Assembly: GCA_021780495.1 (NCBI GenBank)
Contig: JAJXYO010000060.1
Location: forward strand, 1-64,000
Length of the DNA stretch: 64,000 nucleotides
Reading direction: 5' to 3'
Source of the DNA: Deltaproteobacteria bacterium
GTDB taxonomy: Bacteria; Desulfobacterota; Desulfuromonadia; Geobacterales; Pseudopelobacteraceae
Positions 38,519 through 48,381 of this stretch are shown here, one piece after another. The notes under the pieces were generated by a model that worked only from the letters and a program-made list of their open reading frames with translations, searched no databases and was not told the DNA's origin. Every line of letters begins with the position of its first letter. Within the stretch, counting starts at the first letter, position 1. Made by a program: the position numbers and the translations under genes.

Positions 38519-39772
38519 TCAGTGCGAATCCTTGATCCCGAACACCGGAAGCACCCTGGTGACCAGGTAGAAAAGTACAAAGGGAGTGATAATGACCGTG
38601 AGCGCCCCAAACAAGCCCTCTTTATATAACTCAACGCTGGTCGGCCAGATGGGAAGTTTATAATCCATGAATCCGGAGAAGGAGGCGGAGAAGGCCTGAC
38701 CTCCGATTACGACGTTCCAGCGCATCATGAACACGCCCATCAGAACCAGAAGTGACCCGACAAGAGCCCGACGGATCGTCAGCCGCGGCATCAGGAAGAT
38801 GATAAATGGAACCAGGTCCCCCAACCCATACTGGAGAACAAAGATCTTGAAAAAATCTCTTTCGTAAATGACACTGCGCAGGATATCCCATGATTTAACA
38901 GCCGTGTAGGAGCGAAAGATCAAATCCAGCAATTCCAAGGTAATGGCCAGCACAAGAAACATCACCAGATATTTTACCGTGATGGTCACTACCTGGATTT
39001 CCGCACTCTTGAGTTCCTCTATGGATGGGAGCCTCGGATTGCTTTTTCTCTTTCGGTTGAAGATCAGTTTGCGGATTTCCATGGTAATGATGTAGGTCGC
39101 AATACAGAGCGCAATACCTGATACGATCGCAGAACAGATGAAGATGACCGGCATGAGCGGCGTCATCCAGAGGGCATTGGCCTTGACTGATCCGAAAATA
39201 AAGCCTGCGTATCCGTGCAGAAAACAGGCCACCGGGATGCCAATACCTGCCAGGATCCCGATCGCCCGTTCGTCCTTGTGCATCGCTTCCGGACTGAGAT
39301 CCATGGCACCCAGAGAGAGCATCGAATACAGGGCAAGCTGGAGCGACTCGACCGCACGTCGCTGCGGCTTGGCTCGCAGCTCCATGACCGTTTCCACAAT
39401 AAATTGACGATAGACGAACCAAATCTCTGAAGCGACGATCATGCCGTAGGTTGAGAATACGATGCCGAAGGCGGCAATGGCCGAAGTGAAATGCGGGGTC
39501 ATCATGACATTAATCCCCCTCATCGGCTGCTGCAGATGCAGCAGGAGCGGCAGCATGGCCACCGGCAGCAGCGCCAGGGAGAAGACCAGTGAAAATCGAG
39601 CGATATCCTTGAGTTGCTTGACGCCGAAGACGTGATAGAGGGATGACAACACAAAGGCCCCTGCCACAAGGCCGGTCATGAAGGGATACATGACGATCTG
39701 AATCGACCAGTAGATGTATTCATTGGGATAGACAAAAAACTCCTTAATGGTCCAGGCTTCTCCGTGTACCAT
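38519..39772 (-). CDS. NrfD/PsrC-type integral membrane subunit (menaquinone-reactive)
   Basis: 417 residues with about ten hydrophobic segments (IYWSIQIVMYPFMTGLVAGA near the start, GILAGIGIPVACFLHGYAGF in the middle). NrfD/PsrC proteins exchange electrons with quinone while paired with a four-cluster Fe-S subunit, exactly the gene next upstream, which ends two bases before this ATG. With the tetraheme gene it forms a module like the Geobacter Cbc4 (CbcSTU) complex as I recall it. Confidence 0.88.
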   Translation of the reverse strand: MVHGEAWTIKEFFVYPNEYIYWSIQIVMYPFMTGLVAGAFVLSSLYHVFGVKQLKDIARFSLVFSLALLPVAMLPLLLHLQQPMRGINVMMTPHFTSAIAAFGIVFSTYGMIVASEIWFVYRQFIVETVMELRAKPQRRAVESLQLALYSMLSLGAMDLSPEAMHKDERAIGILAGIGIPVACFLHGYAGFIFGSVKANALWMTPLMPVIFICSAIVSGIALCIATYIITMEIRKLIFNRKRKSNPRLPSIEELKSAEIQVVTITVKYLVMFLVLAITLELLDLIFRSYTAVKSWDILRSVIYERDFFKIFVLQYGLGDLVPFIIFLMPRLTIRRALVGSLLVLMGVFMMRWNVVIGGQAFSASFSGFMDYKLPIWPTSVELYKEGLFGALTVIITPFVLFYLVTRVLPVFGIKDSH

Positions 39773-39774
39773 GG

Positions 39775-40575
39775 CTATTTTACCTCCATTGAATATCCCA
39801 GATAGAATACCTGAGGTTTGGTGCCGAATTCTTCCTTCAACACATTCACCTGCTCCGTTGTGATAATCTTGGTGACCGGGTCCTCGGGATCCCTGATATT
39901 ACCCACCCGGCGTGCGCCGAACGGGCAGGCGTCCACGCAGGCGGTTTTCATCCCTCGGCACAGGCGGTGGTAACAGAGGGTGCATTTCTCGGCAACGTGC
40001 AGCTCGGGGTGGAAGTAGCGGACACCATAGGGGCAGCCCATGACACAATATCCGCAGCCGATGCACCATGTCCGATCAACCAGCACCACCCCCTCCTGTG
40101 TTTGGTAGGTAGCGCCTACAGGACAGACCTGAACGCAGGGCGGGTTTTCGCAGTGATTGCAGAGTTTGGGGACAAAAAAAGCCTTTGAAATCTGCTCCGG
40201 TTTGATGTCCTTGAGGCCCATACTGGCCTGATCGATCTTCTGGGTAATGAAACCGTCCCTGCAACCCTTGGGTGAATCAATATAGGTTTTCGGCTCCTCT
40301 CCAGGCATGCCCTTCGTTACCACGTAGCGTTCCACCCAGGTCCGGGTCACGTTTGCATCCCAGTCAACATCATTTTCTATCTTGCAGGCCTTGACACAGA
40401 ATCCACAGCCGACACACTTGTGCAAGTCAACCAAAAATACCCAGCGCACCTTGCCCTTGCCATCTTTTTCAGCATGTAACCTGCTCGGATTGAACACCTC
40501 CAGAGCGGTCAGCGGGATCATAATCCCGCCGGCCATGATCATTGCATTTTTACAGAATTCGCGGCGGTTCATCAT
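39775..40575 (-). CDS. Tat-exported four-cluster Fe-S subunit (NrfC/DmsB type)
   Basis: 266 residues. The twin-arginine signal is clear: MMNRREFCKNAMIMAGG. Four cysteine groups follow: CVGCGFCVKAC, CNHCENPPCVQVC, CIGCGYCVMGC and CTLC ... CVDACPFGARR, each ligating a [4Fe-4S] cluster. It should relay electrons between the NrfD membrane subunit and the tetraheme cytochrome on the periplasmic side. The first ATG (40575) overlaps the cytochrome stop as ATGA and has GGAGGTGA five bases upstream. Confidence 0.93.
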   Translation of the reverse strand: MMNRREFCKNAMIMAGGIMIPLTALEVFNPSRLHAEKDGKGKVRWVFLVDLHKCVGCGFCVKACKIENDVDWDANVTRTWVERYVVTKGMPGEEPKTYIDSPKGCRDGFITQKIDQASMGLKDIKPEQISKAFFVPKLCNHCENPPCVQVCPVGATYQTQEGVVLVDRTWCIGCGYCVMGCPYGVRYFHPELHVAEKCTLCYHRLCRGMKTACVDACPFGARRVGNIRDPEDPVTKIITTEQVNVLKEEFGTKPQVFYLGYSMEVK

Positions 40576-41069
40576 GACTTCACCTCCGATTTCTGATATT
40601 TCGGATTTGACCTTCTCGGATCGTGTGGATAGTGGCACATGACGCATTCGGCCTGAGGATAATGTTTCTCAGGGTCGATTCCCGGGATGTTAGCCCGTGC
40701 GCTGTCCTTGTAAGGGAGGTAGGCGTGGCAGCGGATACAGAGCCCGCGGCTGCGATCTATCTTGAGCCCCAGCGGGTTTTGGGGATGATCATAATTGGGA
40801 CCATGGCAATTTTCACAGCTGATTGAATGGTGGGGGGAATCCTTGATGTCGTCATACTGGTCCTTATGGCACTCCCTGCAAATTACCGCCGTCTTGTATT
40901 TGACAGGGTACTTCTTCCACTCTGCTTCGTTGGACTTGCGGTGCCATCCATACATGTAACCCCGTTCCTGAATACCAAAATCCTTTGGAACTAACAGCGT
41001 TCTAACGATCAGTATTCCACCGACGATGGCAAGGACTATAACCAGTGGCCGCCAAACATGATTTTTCAA
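40572..41069 (-). CDS. Membrane-anchored tetraheme c-type cytochrome
   Basis: 165 residues. One N-terminal hydrophobic anchor (LVIVLAIVGGILIVRTLLV), then four CxxCH motifs: CRECH, CENCH, CIRCH and CVMCH, with extra His as distal ligands. It starts with TTG at 41069, GGAGGTG six bases upstream. First gene of the operon with the Fe-S and NrfD subunits; likely the periplasmic electron exit of that complex. Confidence 0.92.
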   Translation of the reverse strand: MKNHVWRPLVIVLAIVGGILIVRTLLVPKDFGIQERGYMYGWHRKSNEAEWKKYPVKYKTAVICRECHKDQYDDIKDSPHHSISCENCHGPNYDHPQNPLGLKIDRSRGLCIRCHAYLPYKDSARANIPGIDPEKHYPQAECVMCHYPHDPRRSNPKYQKSEVKS

Positions 41070-41258
41070 ATCTGCACCTCCATTACTTCTTTAGTTTATG
41101 GGGATTGCAATCTTGACAGTCAAGGCGCGTTTTTTTGCAATATGTTTAGAACAGCGTTTATTTTATTCGCGTTAATTATAATTGTCAATAAAAGTTCTTG
41201 GATAGATCATTTTGGGCACGGCTTCACATTGATACCCCGCACAGCAGCCCATTAATGT

Positions 41259-41288
41259 TTGACAAAGTATACCAGGGCAGTGTAAATT
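41259..41288 (+). promoter_or_regulatory. Sigma-70 promoter of the heptaheme cytochrome gene
   Basis: TTGACA at 41259-41264, 18 bases, TAAATT at 41283-41288, 72 bases before the gene. The rest of the 41070-41359 gap between the two divergent cytochrome genes shows no other site I can name. Confidence 0.6.
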
Positions 41289-41359
41289 GTCACGCTTCGT
41301 GCATTTTTTCAGCTCTCGGCTCACAAAGAGCAATTATCAGATCCAAGGAGTAGTTTATT

Positions 41360-42904
41360 ATGGCCATTCGTAAAACAGCAGGATATGCCTGGAACCTGAT
41401 CAGTCTGATCGGAATGCTCCTGGCGGTGACAGCAGCAGCTCTTATCGTTGTGTTTTTTGCATTAGAGACGATAACCGGTGTCGAACACGCCTACCTGGGA
41501 ATCATGACCTACTTCATTTTTCCAGGCATGCTGATTTTCGGATTGCTGCTGGTCCCCTTCGGCGCCTGGCAGGTACGAAATAAGCGACGAAAAGCTGCTA
41601 TTGAGGGGATGATATCACTGGAAGAGGAGATACCGCAGTTCCCACGCCTCGATCTGAACGATCCGCATCGTCGTCATTTGTTCATCTTCTTCATTCTGGC
41701 CAGCGTTGTTTTCGTTGTTATTGTAGCTATTGCATCCATCAAGGGTTTTGAATTTACCGAATCGACTGTTTTTTGCGGCGAGGTTTGTCATACCGTCATG
41801 GAACCCGAACATACCGCCTGGAGCAATTCGCCGCACGCCAAGGTAAAATGCGTTGAGTGTCATGTTGGTCCCGGCGCCGCCTGGTATGTAAAAGCAAAGA
41901 TTTCCGGCATGCGGCAGCTGTATGCGGTAGCGTTCCACACCTATCCGACACCGATTGAAACCCCTATCGAGAATCTCCGTCCGGCACGGGAGACCTGCGA
42001 ACATTGCCACTGGCCTGCGAAATTTTATGTTGGCCGCCAAAAGATCTTTTACCACTACGCGCCAAACGAGGATAACACACCGCGCACGATTGACATGCTG
42101 ATACACATCGGAGGAAACCCGAAGTTTCCTAACATCAAAGGAATCCATTGGCACATTGGCCAAGAGGTCACCTTTATCGCCCGTGACAGAAAGAGACTGG
42201 ATATTCCTTACATAGCCGTCAAGGGCAAGGACGGTAAATTAACCGAGTATTCAAATATAGAAAACCCGCTTACCAAGGACGAGATTGCAAAAGGGAAAAA
42301 GCGCTTGATGGACTGCACCGACTGCCACAACCGCCCAACCCATATCTATCACTCACCCGGTGAAGAGATGGACTTGAATTTTGTTTCAAACCAGATTGAT
42401 CGTTCACTGCCATACATAAAAAAAGTGGCCGTTGAAATCCTTGAACGTCCCTACAAGAACAAGGAAGAAGCCATTGCAGCAATCGGCGCGGGCATTCCCG
42501 CCTATTACGCTAAAAACTACCCTAAAGTTGCGCAAGACAAAGCTGCGGCTATCAGCCAGGCCGTCGAACGTGTGAAGTTAATTTATTCGCAAAACTATTT
42601 CCCGGAAATGAAGGTCAAGTGGAATACCTATCCCAACTACATAGGCCACTTCTATACTCCTGGTTGTTTCCGGTGCCATGACGGCAAACACAAAACTGCC
42701 GATGGGCACGTCATATCCAAAGACTGCAAAATTTGCCACGAGGTACTTGACCAGGTACAGGAAAACATCCCGGTCGGCAAGCATGTCAATCAGTTCGTTC
42801 ATCCTGTGGATATAGGTGATGAGCTCTACAAGACAAACTGTAGTGACTGCCACTCAGCTGGTGGTCGTGATATCCCCGGTGAGGGACGACCAGAGAAGCC
42901 GTAA
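41360..42904 (+). CDS. imcH: Heptaheme NapC/NirT-family inner-membrane cytochrome, ImcH-like
   Basis: 514 residues. Three membrane helices (about 13-36, 46-70 and 106-127) anchor a periplasmic domain with seven heme sites: FCGEVCH (a C-x3-CH form at residues 139-144), CVECH, CEHCH, CTDCH, CFRCH, CKICH and CSDCH. This is the architecture and size of Geobacter ImcH, the quinol oxidase required for high-potential extracellular acceptors. AAGGAG precedes the ATG. It is divergent from the tetraheme operon and followed by a strong terminator. The symbol is by architecture. Confidence 0.85.
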   Translation: MAIRKTAGYAWNLISLIGMLLAVTAAALIVVFFALETITGVEHAYLGIMTYFIFPGMLIFGLLLVPFGAWQVRNKRRKAAIEGMISLEEEIPQFPRLDLNDPHRRHLFIFFILASVVFVVIVAIASIKGFEFTESTVFCGEVCHTVMEPEHTAWSNSPHAKVKCVECHVGPGAAWYVKAKISGMRQLYAVAFHTYPTPIETPIENLRPARETCEHCHWPAKFYVGRQKIFYHYAPNEDNTPRTIDMLIHIGGNPKFPNIKGIHWHIGQEVTFIARDRKRLDIPYIAVKGKDGKLTEYSNIENPLTKDEIAKGKKRLMDCTDCHNRPTHIYHSPGEEMDLNFVSNQIDRSLPYIKKVAVEILERPYKNKEEAIAAIGAGIPAYYAKNYPKVAQDKAAAISQAVERVKLIYSQNYFPEMKVKWNTYPNYIGHFYTPGCFRCHDGKHKTADGHVISKDCKICHEVLDQVQENIPVGKHVNQFVHPVDIGDELYKTNCSDCHSAGGRDIPGEGRPEKP

Positions 42905-42929
42905 CAACTGAAATAGCACTGGGCAAACG

Positions 42930-42962
42930 CAAAGCCCCCGGAGATATCCTCCGGGGGCTTTG
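42930..42962. terminator. Bidirectional terminator between the heptaheme cytochrome and trxB operon
   Basis: CAAAGCCCCCGGAG, ATATC loop, and its exact complement (14-base stem). T/A runs on both sides serve both convergent transcripts. Confidence 0.85.
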
Positions 42963-42990
42963 TTCATTCTAACCTCAACTGCAAACATTT

Positions 42991-43155
42991 TTACAGTTCT
43001 TCGAAATCCTCCTCACCCGCCACTGCTTCCGGGGCGTCCTCCACATCAACTTCAACCGCTTCATCCACCAGTTTTTCCAGAAATTGCCTGTTGTCACTGA
43101 TGGTTTTACGAACATCCGTGAGGAGCGCTTCAAGTTCGTCTGGTACTGTTGACAT
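42991..43155 (-). CDS. Small acidic protein co-transcribed with trxB
   Basis: 54 residues beginning MSTVPDELEALLTDVRK, with LVDEAVEVDVEDAPEAV in the middle and ending GEEDFEEL. Strongly acidic second half, no Cys, probably one helix then a disordered tail. The ATG at 43155 has GAGGTGGG just upstream, and the gene begins ten bases after the trxB stop. I do not recognise a family. The codon usage and ribosome site support a real gene. Confidence 0.7.
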   Translation of the reverse strand: MSTVPDELEALLTDVRKTISDNRQFLEKLVDEAVEVDVEDAPEAVAGEEDFEEL

Positions 43156-43165
43156 ATTCCCACCT

Positions 43166-44176
<1,011 letters not shown>

Positions 44177-44197
44177 TCAAACAGCCTTGATCGTTAT

Positions 44198-44226
44198 TTG
44201 ACCCGACAGCACGGCTCTGCTACTAT
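44198..44226 (+). promoter_or_regulatory. Sigma-70 promoter of ilvA
   Basis: TTGACC at 44198-44203, exactly 17 bases, TACTAT at 44221-44226, 30 bases before the ATG. Confidence 0.7.
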
Positions 44227-44255
44227 GCCCCATATTATTCAGGAGCGTTACACCC

Positions 44256-45461
44256 ATGCACCTCAACGATCTCATACGCGAAGCCTATGATCGACTCAAG
44301 AAACGTGTCCGCAGGACGGAATTGATCTATTCCCACTACTACACCGAGAAGCTTGGTCTTCCGTTGTACTTTAAGTGCGAGAACCTGCAACGCACCGGTT
44401 CCTTCAAGATTCGCGGCGCGCTTAATTTCATGACCGCCCAGCCACGTGAAGCACTTGCGAATGGTGTCATCACCGCCTCGGCCGGCAATCATGCACAAGG
44501 TGTTGCCTTTGCCGCAGATCTGCTGGGTGTCAAGGCAACAGTCTACATGCCTGAGATCACTCCGCCTCAGAAGGTACAATCGACTCGTGACTACGGGGCT
44601 GATGTGGTGTTGGTTGGCAGAAATTTTGATGAGGCCTGCGAGGCTGCCCTGGCGGCTCAAAAATCATCCGGCGCCCTGTTTGTCCACCCCTTCGACGACA
44701 AACTCGTTATGGCCGGACAGGGCACCATTGCGTTGGAGATACTCGAGGAACTGCCGGATGTGCGCAACCTGATCATTCCGGTAGGTGGTGGAGGCTTGAT
44801 CTCGGGCATGGCGTCGGCGTTGCGCGAGAAGGCGCCCCATATCCGTATTATCGGCGTCGAATCCGTAGCAGCTCCCTCCATGTCGGCATCCTTTGCAGCT
44901 GGCAAGCCTGTCGAGAAACCGGTAACCGTCACCCTGGCCGACGGTATTGCCGTCAAGCGCCCCGGCAGGCTGACGGTTCCGGTCATCTGCGACTGCGTTG
45001 ACGAGATCGTCTTGGTGCAGGAGGAAGACATCGCCCTGGCCATAGTCTCACTGCTGGAGAAGACCAAGATATTGGTAGAAGGTGCCGGGGCGGTGACATT
45101 GGCGGCGGTTCTGAACACGGGGATACAGGGCCTGGAAGGCAAGACCGTCTGTCTGCTGTCCGGCGGAAATATCGATGTCAAGACGATCTCACAGGTTGTA
45201 GAACGGGGGCTGATTGCTGGAGGACGCTACCTCAAGCTGACGGTCGAGCTGGATGACCACCCCGGTGCACTGGCATCTCTGGCTGAAAACATTGCCGCAA
45301 CACGGGCGAATATCTTTCACATCACACACGACCGCCGCTCTAAGTCGCTGGCCATCGGAAGAACAGACGTCTCCCTTGAGTTGGAAACTCGCGGCTATGA
45401 ACATATCAATGAGATTGTGAGTTTCCTGGAAGGAAGAGGCTACAACCTGACGGTGATGTAG
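44256..45461 (+). CDS. ilvA: Threonine ammonia-lyase (threonine dehydratase)
   Basis: PLP enzyme that makes 2-oxobutanoate for isoleucine synthesis or for threonine breakdown. Schiff-base Lys in NLQRTGSFKIRGAL, PLP-phosphate loop IPVGGGGLISG, C-terminal Ser/Gly motif CLLSGGNIDV. A single ACT domain (about residues 325-401, LKLTVELDDHPGALASL) makes it the short allosteric form. 401 residues, AGGAG before the ATG. The TPR-glycosyltransferase gene follows after 12 bases. Confidence 0.93.
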   Translation: MHLNDLIREAYDRLKKRVRRTELIYSHYYTEKLGLPLYFKCENLQRTGSFKIRGALNFMTAQPREALANGVITASAGNHAQGVAFAADLLGVKATVYMPEITPPQKVQSTRDYGADVVLVGRNFDEACEAALAAQKSSGALFVHPFDDKLVMAGQGTIALEILEELPDVRNLIIPVGGGGLISGMASALREKAPHIRIIGVESVAAPSMSASFAAGKPVEKPVTVTLADGIAVKRPGRLTVPVICDCVDEIVLVQEEDIALAIVSLLEKTKILVEGAGAVTLAAVLNTGIQGLEGKTVCLLSGGNIDVKTISQVVERGLIAGGRYLKLTVELDDHPGALASLAENIAATRANIFHITHDRRSKSLAIGRTDVSLELETRGYEHINEIVSFLEGRGYNLTVM

Positions 45462-45473
45462 CAAAGGGGTCCC

Positions 45474-46871
45474 ATGAATAACCGGAGCAATCAGCTGCAA
45501 CAACTGTTCAGGGAAGGTTCTGATTTGCTGCAGGCCGGGAATGCCGCAGAGGCATTGGGCCGTTTTCAGACTGCGCGGACTATTGACTCCTCGAACGCGA
45601 TTCTGCATCTGTATACTGGCGCGGTGTTACACGATCTGGGCCGCTTTGAGGAGGCAATTGCCTGTTACCGGCTTGCCCTCGTCATCGCGCCGAGCATGGG
45701 CGAGGCGTACAACAACCTGGGCAATTCATTGCTGGCGCTCGGCCGCTTGAGCGAGGCTGCCGATAGTTTTTTACACGCAACAATGCTTTTGCCGGCATCG
45801 CCTGTCCCGCTGACAGCACGGGCAACGGCGTTGCAGGCCGTGGGTAACATCGCAGAAGCTGAAGCCGACTGCCGTAAAGCGCTGAAGATCGACCCCGCTT
45901 TTGCAGCTGCCCACTGGAATCTCGCCTTGAATCTGCTGCTGCAGGGTAGCTATACGGAAGGGTGGCAGGAGTATGAGTGGCGCTGGCTAAAGCCCGGTTT
46001 CACCTCGCCTTGCCGTCATGCGGATGTCCCGCTCTGGGACGGGTCACCACTGGATGGCCGCACCATCCTGCTGCACGCCGAACAGGGTTTCGGCGACGCC
46101 ATCCAGTTTATGCGTTACGCACCGCTGGTAGCACAACGTGGCGGCGCAGTGATCATCGAATGTCACCCGGAACTCGTGCAACTCGTGCGGTCCGTTGAGG
46201 GCATTCATGCTGTCGTACCTTTCGGAGCACAGCTCCCTCAATTCAGCTGCCAGGCACCATTGCTGTCGCTGCCTCGCATCTTTGGAACAACACTCCAGTC
46301 TATCCCGTCACACTGTCCCTATGTGTCCATAAACTCAGAATTCCGCGAAAGGTGGGCAGCACTCACATCTGCCCATCCAGCGGATCTGCGGGTCGGCTTG
46401 GTATGGGCCGGCAAGAGTTACCCCGATCCGCTCCGCTCCTGCCGGCTGGCAGAGTTTGCTCCTCTGGCAACAACTCAAAACGTAACCTTTTATTCTCTGC
46501 AACGTGGCAACGGCTCAGAGCAGGTCGGTTACCCTCCCCCAGGCATGTCGCTGATCGACCTGACAGGCCAGATTAAGGACTTCGCTGACACGGCCGCTTT
46601 GATCGAGCAACTGGATCTGGTTATCAGCATTGATACAGCTGTCGCCCATCTGGCCGGGGCGCTGGGCAAACCGGTCTGGTTGATGCTGCCATTTGCTCCG
46701 GATTGGCGTTGGCTCCTTGATCGCAGTGACTCGCCCTGGTATCCGACCATGGAAATATTCCGGCAGAAACAGTCCGGAGATTGGGGTGACGTGATGTTAC
46801 GGATAGATGTTGCGCTTGAAGCATGGATGGGTATCAATAAGAAATCCTTTGAGGATGCCCCAAAGGATTAG
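45474..46871 (+). CDS. TPR protein with heptosyltransferase-like glycosyltransferase domain
   Basis: 465 residues. Four to five TPR repeats (about 1-165; for example LHLYTGAVLHDLGRFEEAI and AYNNLGNSLLALGRLSEAA) and then a GT9/GT-B-like domain from about residue 175: EQGFGDAIQFMRYAPLVA, RVGLVWAGKSYPDPLRSC, VISIDTAVAHLAGALGKPVW and DWRWLLDRSDSPWYP. This is one copy of the same TPR + transferase unit that is repeated in the giant minus-strand protein at 49-56 kb. The sugar donor and acceptor are unknown; protein or glycan glycosylation is the usual guess. Confidence 0.8.
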   Translation: MNNRSNQLQQLFREGSDLLQAGNAAEALGRFQTARTIDSSNAILHLYTGAVLHDLGRFEEAIACYRLALVIAPSMGEAYNNLGNSLLALGRLSEAADSFLHATMLLPASPVPLTARATALQAVGNIAEAEADCRKALKIDPAFAAAHWNLALNLLLQGSYTEGWQEYEWRWLKPGFTSPCRHADVPLWDGSPLDGRTILLHAEQGFGDAIQFMRYAPLVAQRGGAVIIECHPELVQLVRSVEGIHAVVPFGAQLPQFSCQAPLLSLPRIFGTTLQSIPSHCPYVSINSEFRERWAALTSAHPADLRVGLVWAGKSYPDPLRSCRLAEFAPLATTQNVTFYSLQRGNGSEQVGYPPPGMSLIDLTGQIKDFADTAALIEQLDLVISIDTAVAHLAGALGKPVWLMLPFAPDWRWLLDRSDSPWYPTMEIFRQKQSGDWGDVMLRIDVALEAWMGINKKSFEDAPKD

Positions 46872-46901
46872 ATTCAGCGAACAAGCAATGGCGCTGATTT
46901 A

Positions 46902-47279
46902 TTATTCCGGATTCGTTCTCAACCCTGAGGCAATATTGAAATCGATATCAATGACAATTGCCAGTTTTTCCGGTTCGGGAAAAGCCATGACCTCGAAGAG
47001 ACGTTTATCGACAAAAATGCTGAGATTGAGAATGTCTTCGCGTAGATTCTTGGGAAGAGGATTTTCCGGATCAGACAACTCCGCCTGAAAGAAGCTCCAG
47101 ACTTTTTGATTAAACTTAACCGCCTCCAGCAGCTTCTGGTCACGATCGGGTGAGTCCCAGTTGTCCTTGACACTTTTCAGCATGAGTCCTGCACGTGAAA
47201 GAACCGAAGCTTCCAACTCCCTGCCGCTCAAACCTTCCTTTTGTATCGCTGTGTAGGCATTAACCGAGTTTTGTTGCAT
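46902..47279 (-). CDS. flaF: Flagellar protein FlaF family
   Basis: 125 residues. In Caulobacter FlaF is needed for flagellin synthesis and acts with FlbT. Recognisable elements are QQNSVNAYTAIQKEGLSGRE at the N-terminus, NWDSPDRDQKLLEAVKFNQK in the middle and NLREDILNLSIFVDKR. The ATG overlaps the end of flbT by 20 bases and has GAGGAG ten bases upstream. Confidence 0.85.
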   Translation of the reverse strand: MQQNSVNAYTAIQKEGLSGRELEASVLSRAGLMLKSVKDNWDSPDRDQKLLEAVKFNQKVWSFFQAELSDPENPLPKNLREDILNLSIFVDKRLFEVMAFPEPEKLAIVIDIDFNIASGLRTNPE

Positions 47280-47658
47280 AATCCAATAGCTCCTCTTCGT
47301 AGTATATCAGTTTTTTTGCGACCTTCAGAGCAGGATAGAAACTCAAGTCAACAATATACGCGCTTATCTCGGAAATCAAGTCGTTTGTACTCGGAGCGGC
47401 GTCCAGGACATCCCGGACAAGCTCCCAGTATACCTGAGCAAGTTCGGATGTCAAGCCGCCGCCGATATACATAAGCTGGATAACCAGATATATTTTTTTG
47501 CAGGGGGTTGTTGCCTCAGCCTCAGTCAGTATATCCCTCTGCCTGAGCAGAGGCACACGATTCTCTATCTGCAGGTGGGCTACAGTCGGTCCATTGGTTA
47601 TTACGGCACCGGCGACTATCACCCTTTCTCCAGGTTTCAAGGTCAGCTTTAACGGCAT
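47260..47658 (-). CDS. flbT: Flagellin mRNA regulator FlbT family
   Basis: 132 residues. FlbT is a post-transcriptional regulator that binds flagellin mRNA leaders in Caulobacter. Family elements: MPLKLTLKPGERVIVAGAV, PLLRQRDILTEAEA, PCKKIYLVIQLMYIGG and YYEEELLDYATKL. The ATG at 47658 comes three bases after the upstream stop and has AAGGCAGG just before it. FlbT/FlaF pairs are mainly alphaproteobacterial, so their presence here is of interest but known in some deltaproteobacteria. Confidence 0.9.
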   Translation of the reverse strand: MPLKLTLKPGERVIVAGAVITNGPTVAHLQIENRVPLLRQRDILTEAEATTPCKKIYLVIQLMYIGGGLTSELAQVYWELVRDVLDAAPSTNDLISEISAYIVDLSFYPALKVAKKLIYYEEELLDYATKLG

Positions 47659-47660
47659 GA

Positions 47661-48293
47661 TCAACCTGCCTTGACTGAGTTACCCAAGGCATCCTGCAAC
47701 AGGCCTACCTGGTTGGATACATTGTCCAGTTGGCTGGCTGACGCCTTCACGTGTGGGTCAGGGGCGTCATGTGGCAGAGAGGGGACTTGGATGGAGTTGT
47801 TCGGACCACTGAAAAGATTCTCCCAGAGATGCTTGATTTTTTCGTATACCGGAGGCGGCGGCGCAGGCACCGTCAGGCTTAAGATCTGTTTTCTCAGTCC
47901 GGAATAACTCATCAGATGAGCGATCCGTTCTTTGCTTTCAAGCGAATAGGGGGGGTAGTTCTTGATGATATTGTCCAACGATGTCTTCATGTCAGCGACA
48001 ACTTGGGAAGTGGCCTTCAACCCTTCATTCGTCTGCCGTATACTGATAGCAACCGAATTGAGCAGGTCGGACAGATTACCAATTTTTTGCAGGGTGTCGG
48101 CATTGTTCTTCGGCAGTTCAACCCTGATGGAAACCTTGTCACCGCCGAGAGCCTGCACAGAATCCTCTTTTAAGGCAGTTTGAGGTTCCTGTTGGTATGC
48201 CGTCTTTGGCGCAACAATCTTGTCCACACCGGTATTCTGCATCTGCGTAGCCGTTGCAGCGGCCAGCCGCAGGTCGTTACCTTCGATTCTCAT
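47661..48293 (-). CDS. Flagellar-operon protein of unknown function
   Basis: 210 residues, no signal peptide or membrane segment. A polar N-terminus is followed by a helical middle (LQKIGNLSDLLNSVAISIRQ, SQVVADMKTSLDNIIKNYPP) and a Pro-rich stretch (SLTVPAPPPPVYEKI), then a short C-terminal helix. Between flagellin and flbT in a single-direction cluster, so a role in flagellin export, chaperoning or filament regulation is plausible. No family is recognised. Confidence 0.7.
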   Translation of the reverse strand: MRIEGNDLRLAAATATQMQNTGVDKIVAPKTAYQQEPQTALKEDSVQALGGDKVSIRVELPKNNADTLQKIGNLSDLLNSVAISIRQTNEGLKATSQVVADMKTSLDNIIKNYPPYSLESKERIAHLMSYSGLRKQILSLTVPAPPPPVYEKIKHLWENLFSGPNNSIQVPSLPHDAPDPHVKASASQLDNVSNQVGLLQDALGNSVKAG

Positions 48294-48323
48294 GGTCTGT
48301 CACCTCGCGACGCTTGAATACGC

Positions 48324-48352
48324 AAGCGGGGAGAGGTTGCCCTCTCCCCGCT
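48324..48352 (-). terminator. Strong hairpin between flagellin and the next gene
   Basis: AAGCGGGGAGAGG (48324-48336), 3-4 base loop and complement, a 12-13 base GC-rich stem. The T run is weak, so it may cap and stabilise flagellin mRNA and only partly terminate. Confidence 0.6.
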
Positions 48353-48381
48353 TGGGTTTGATACGTCTTCTTCAGTTAGGC

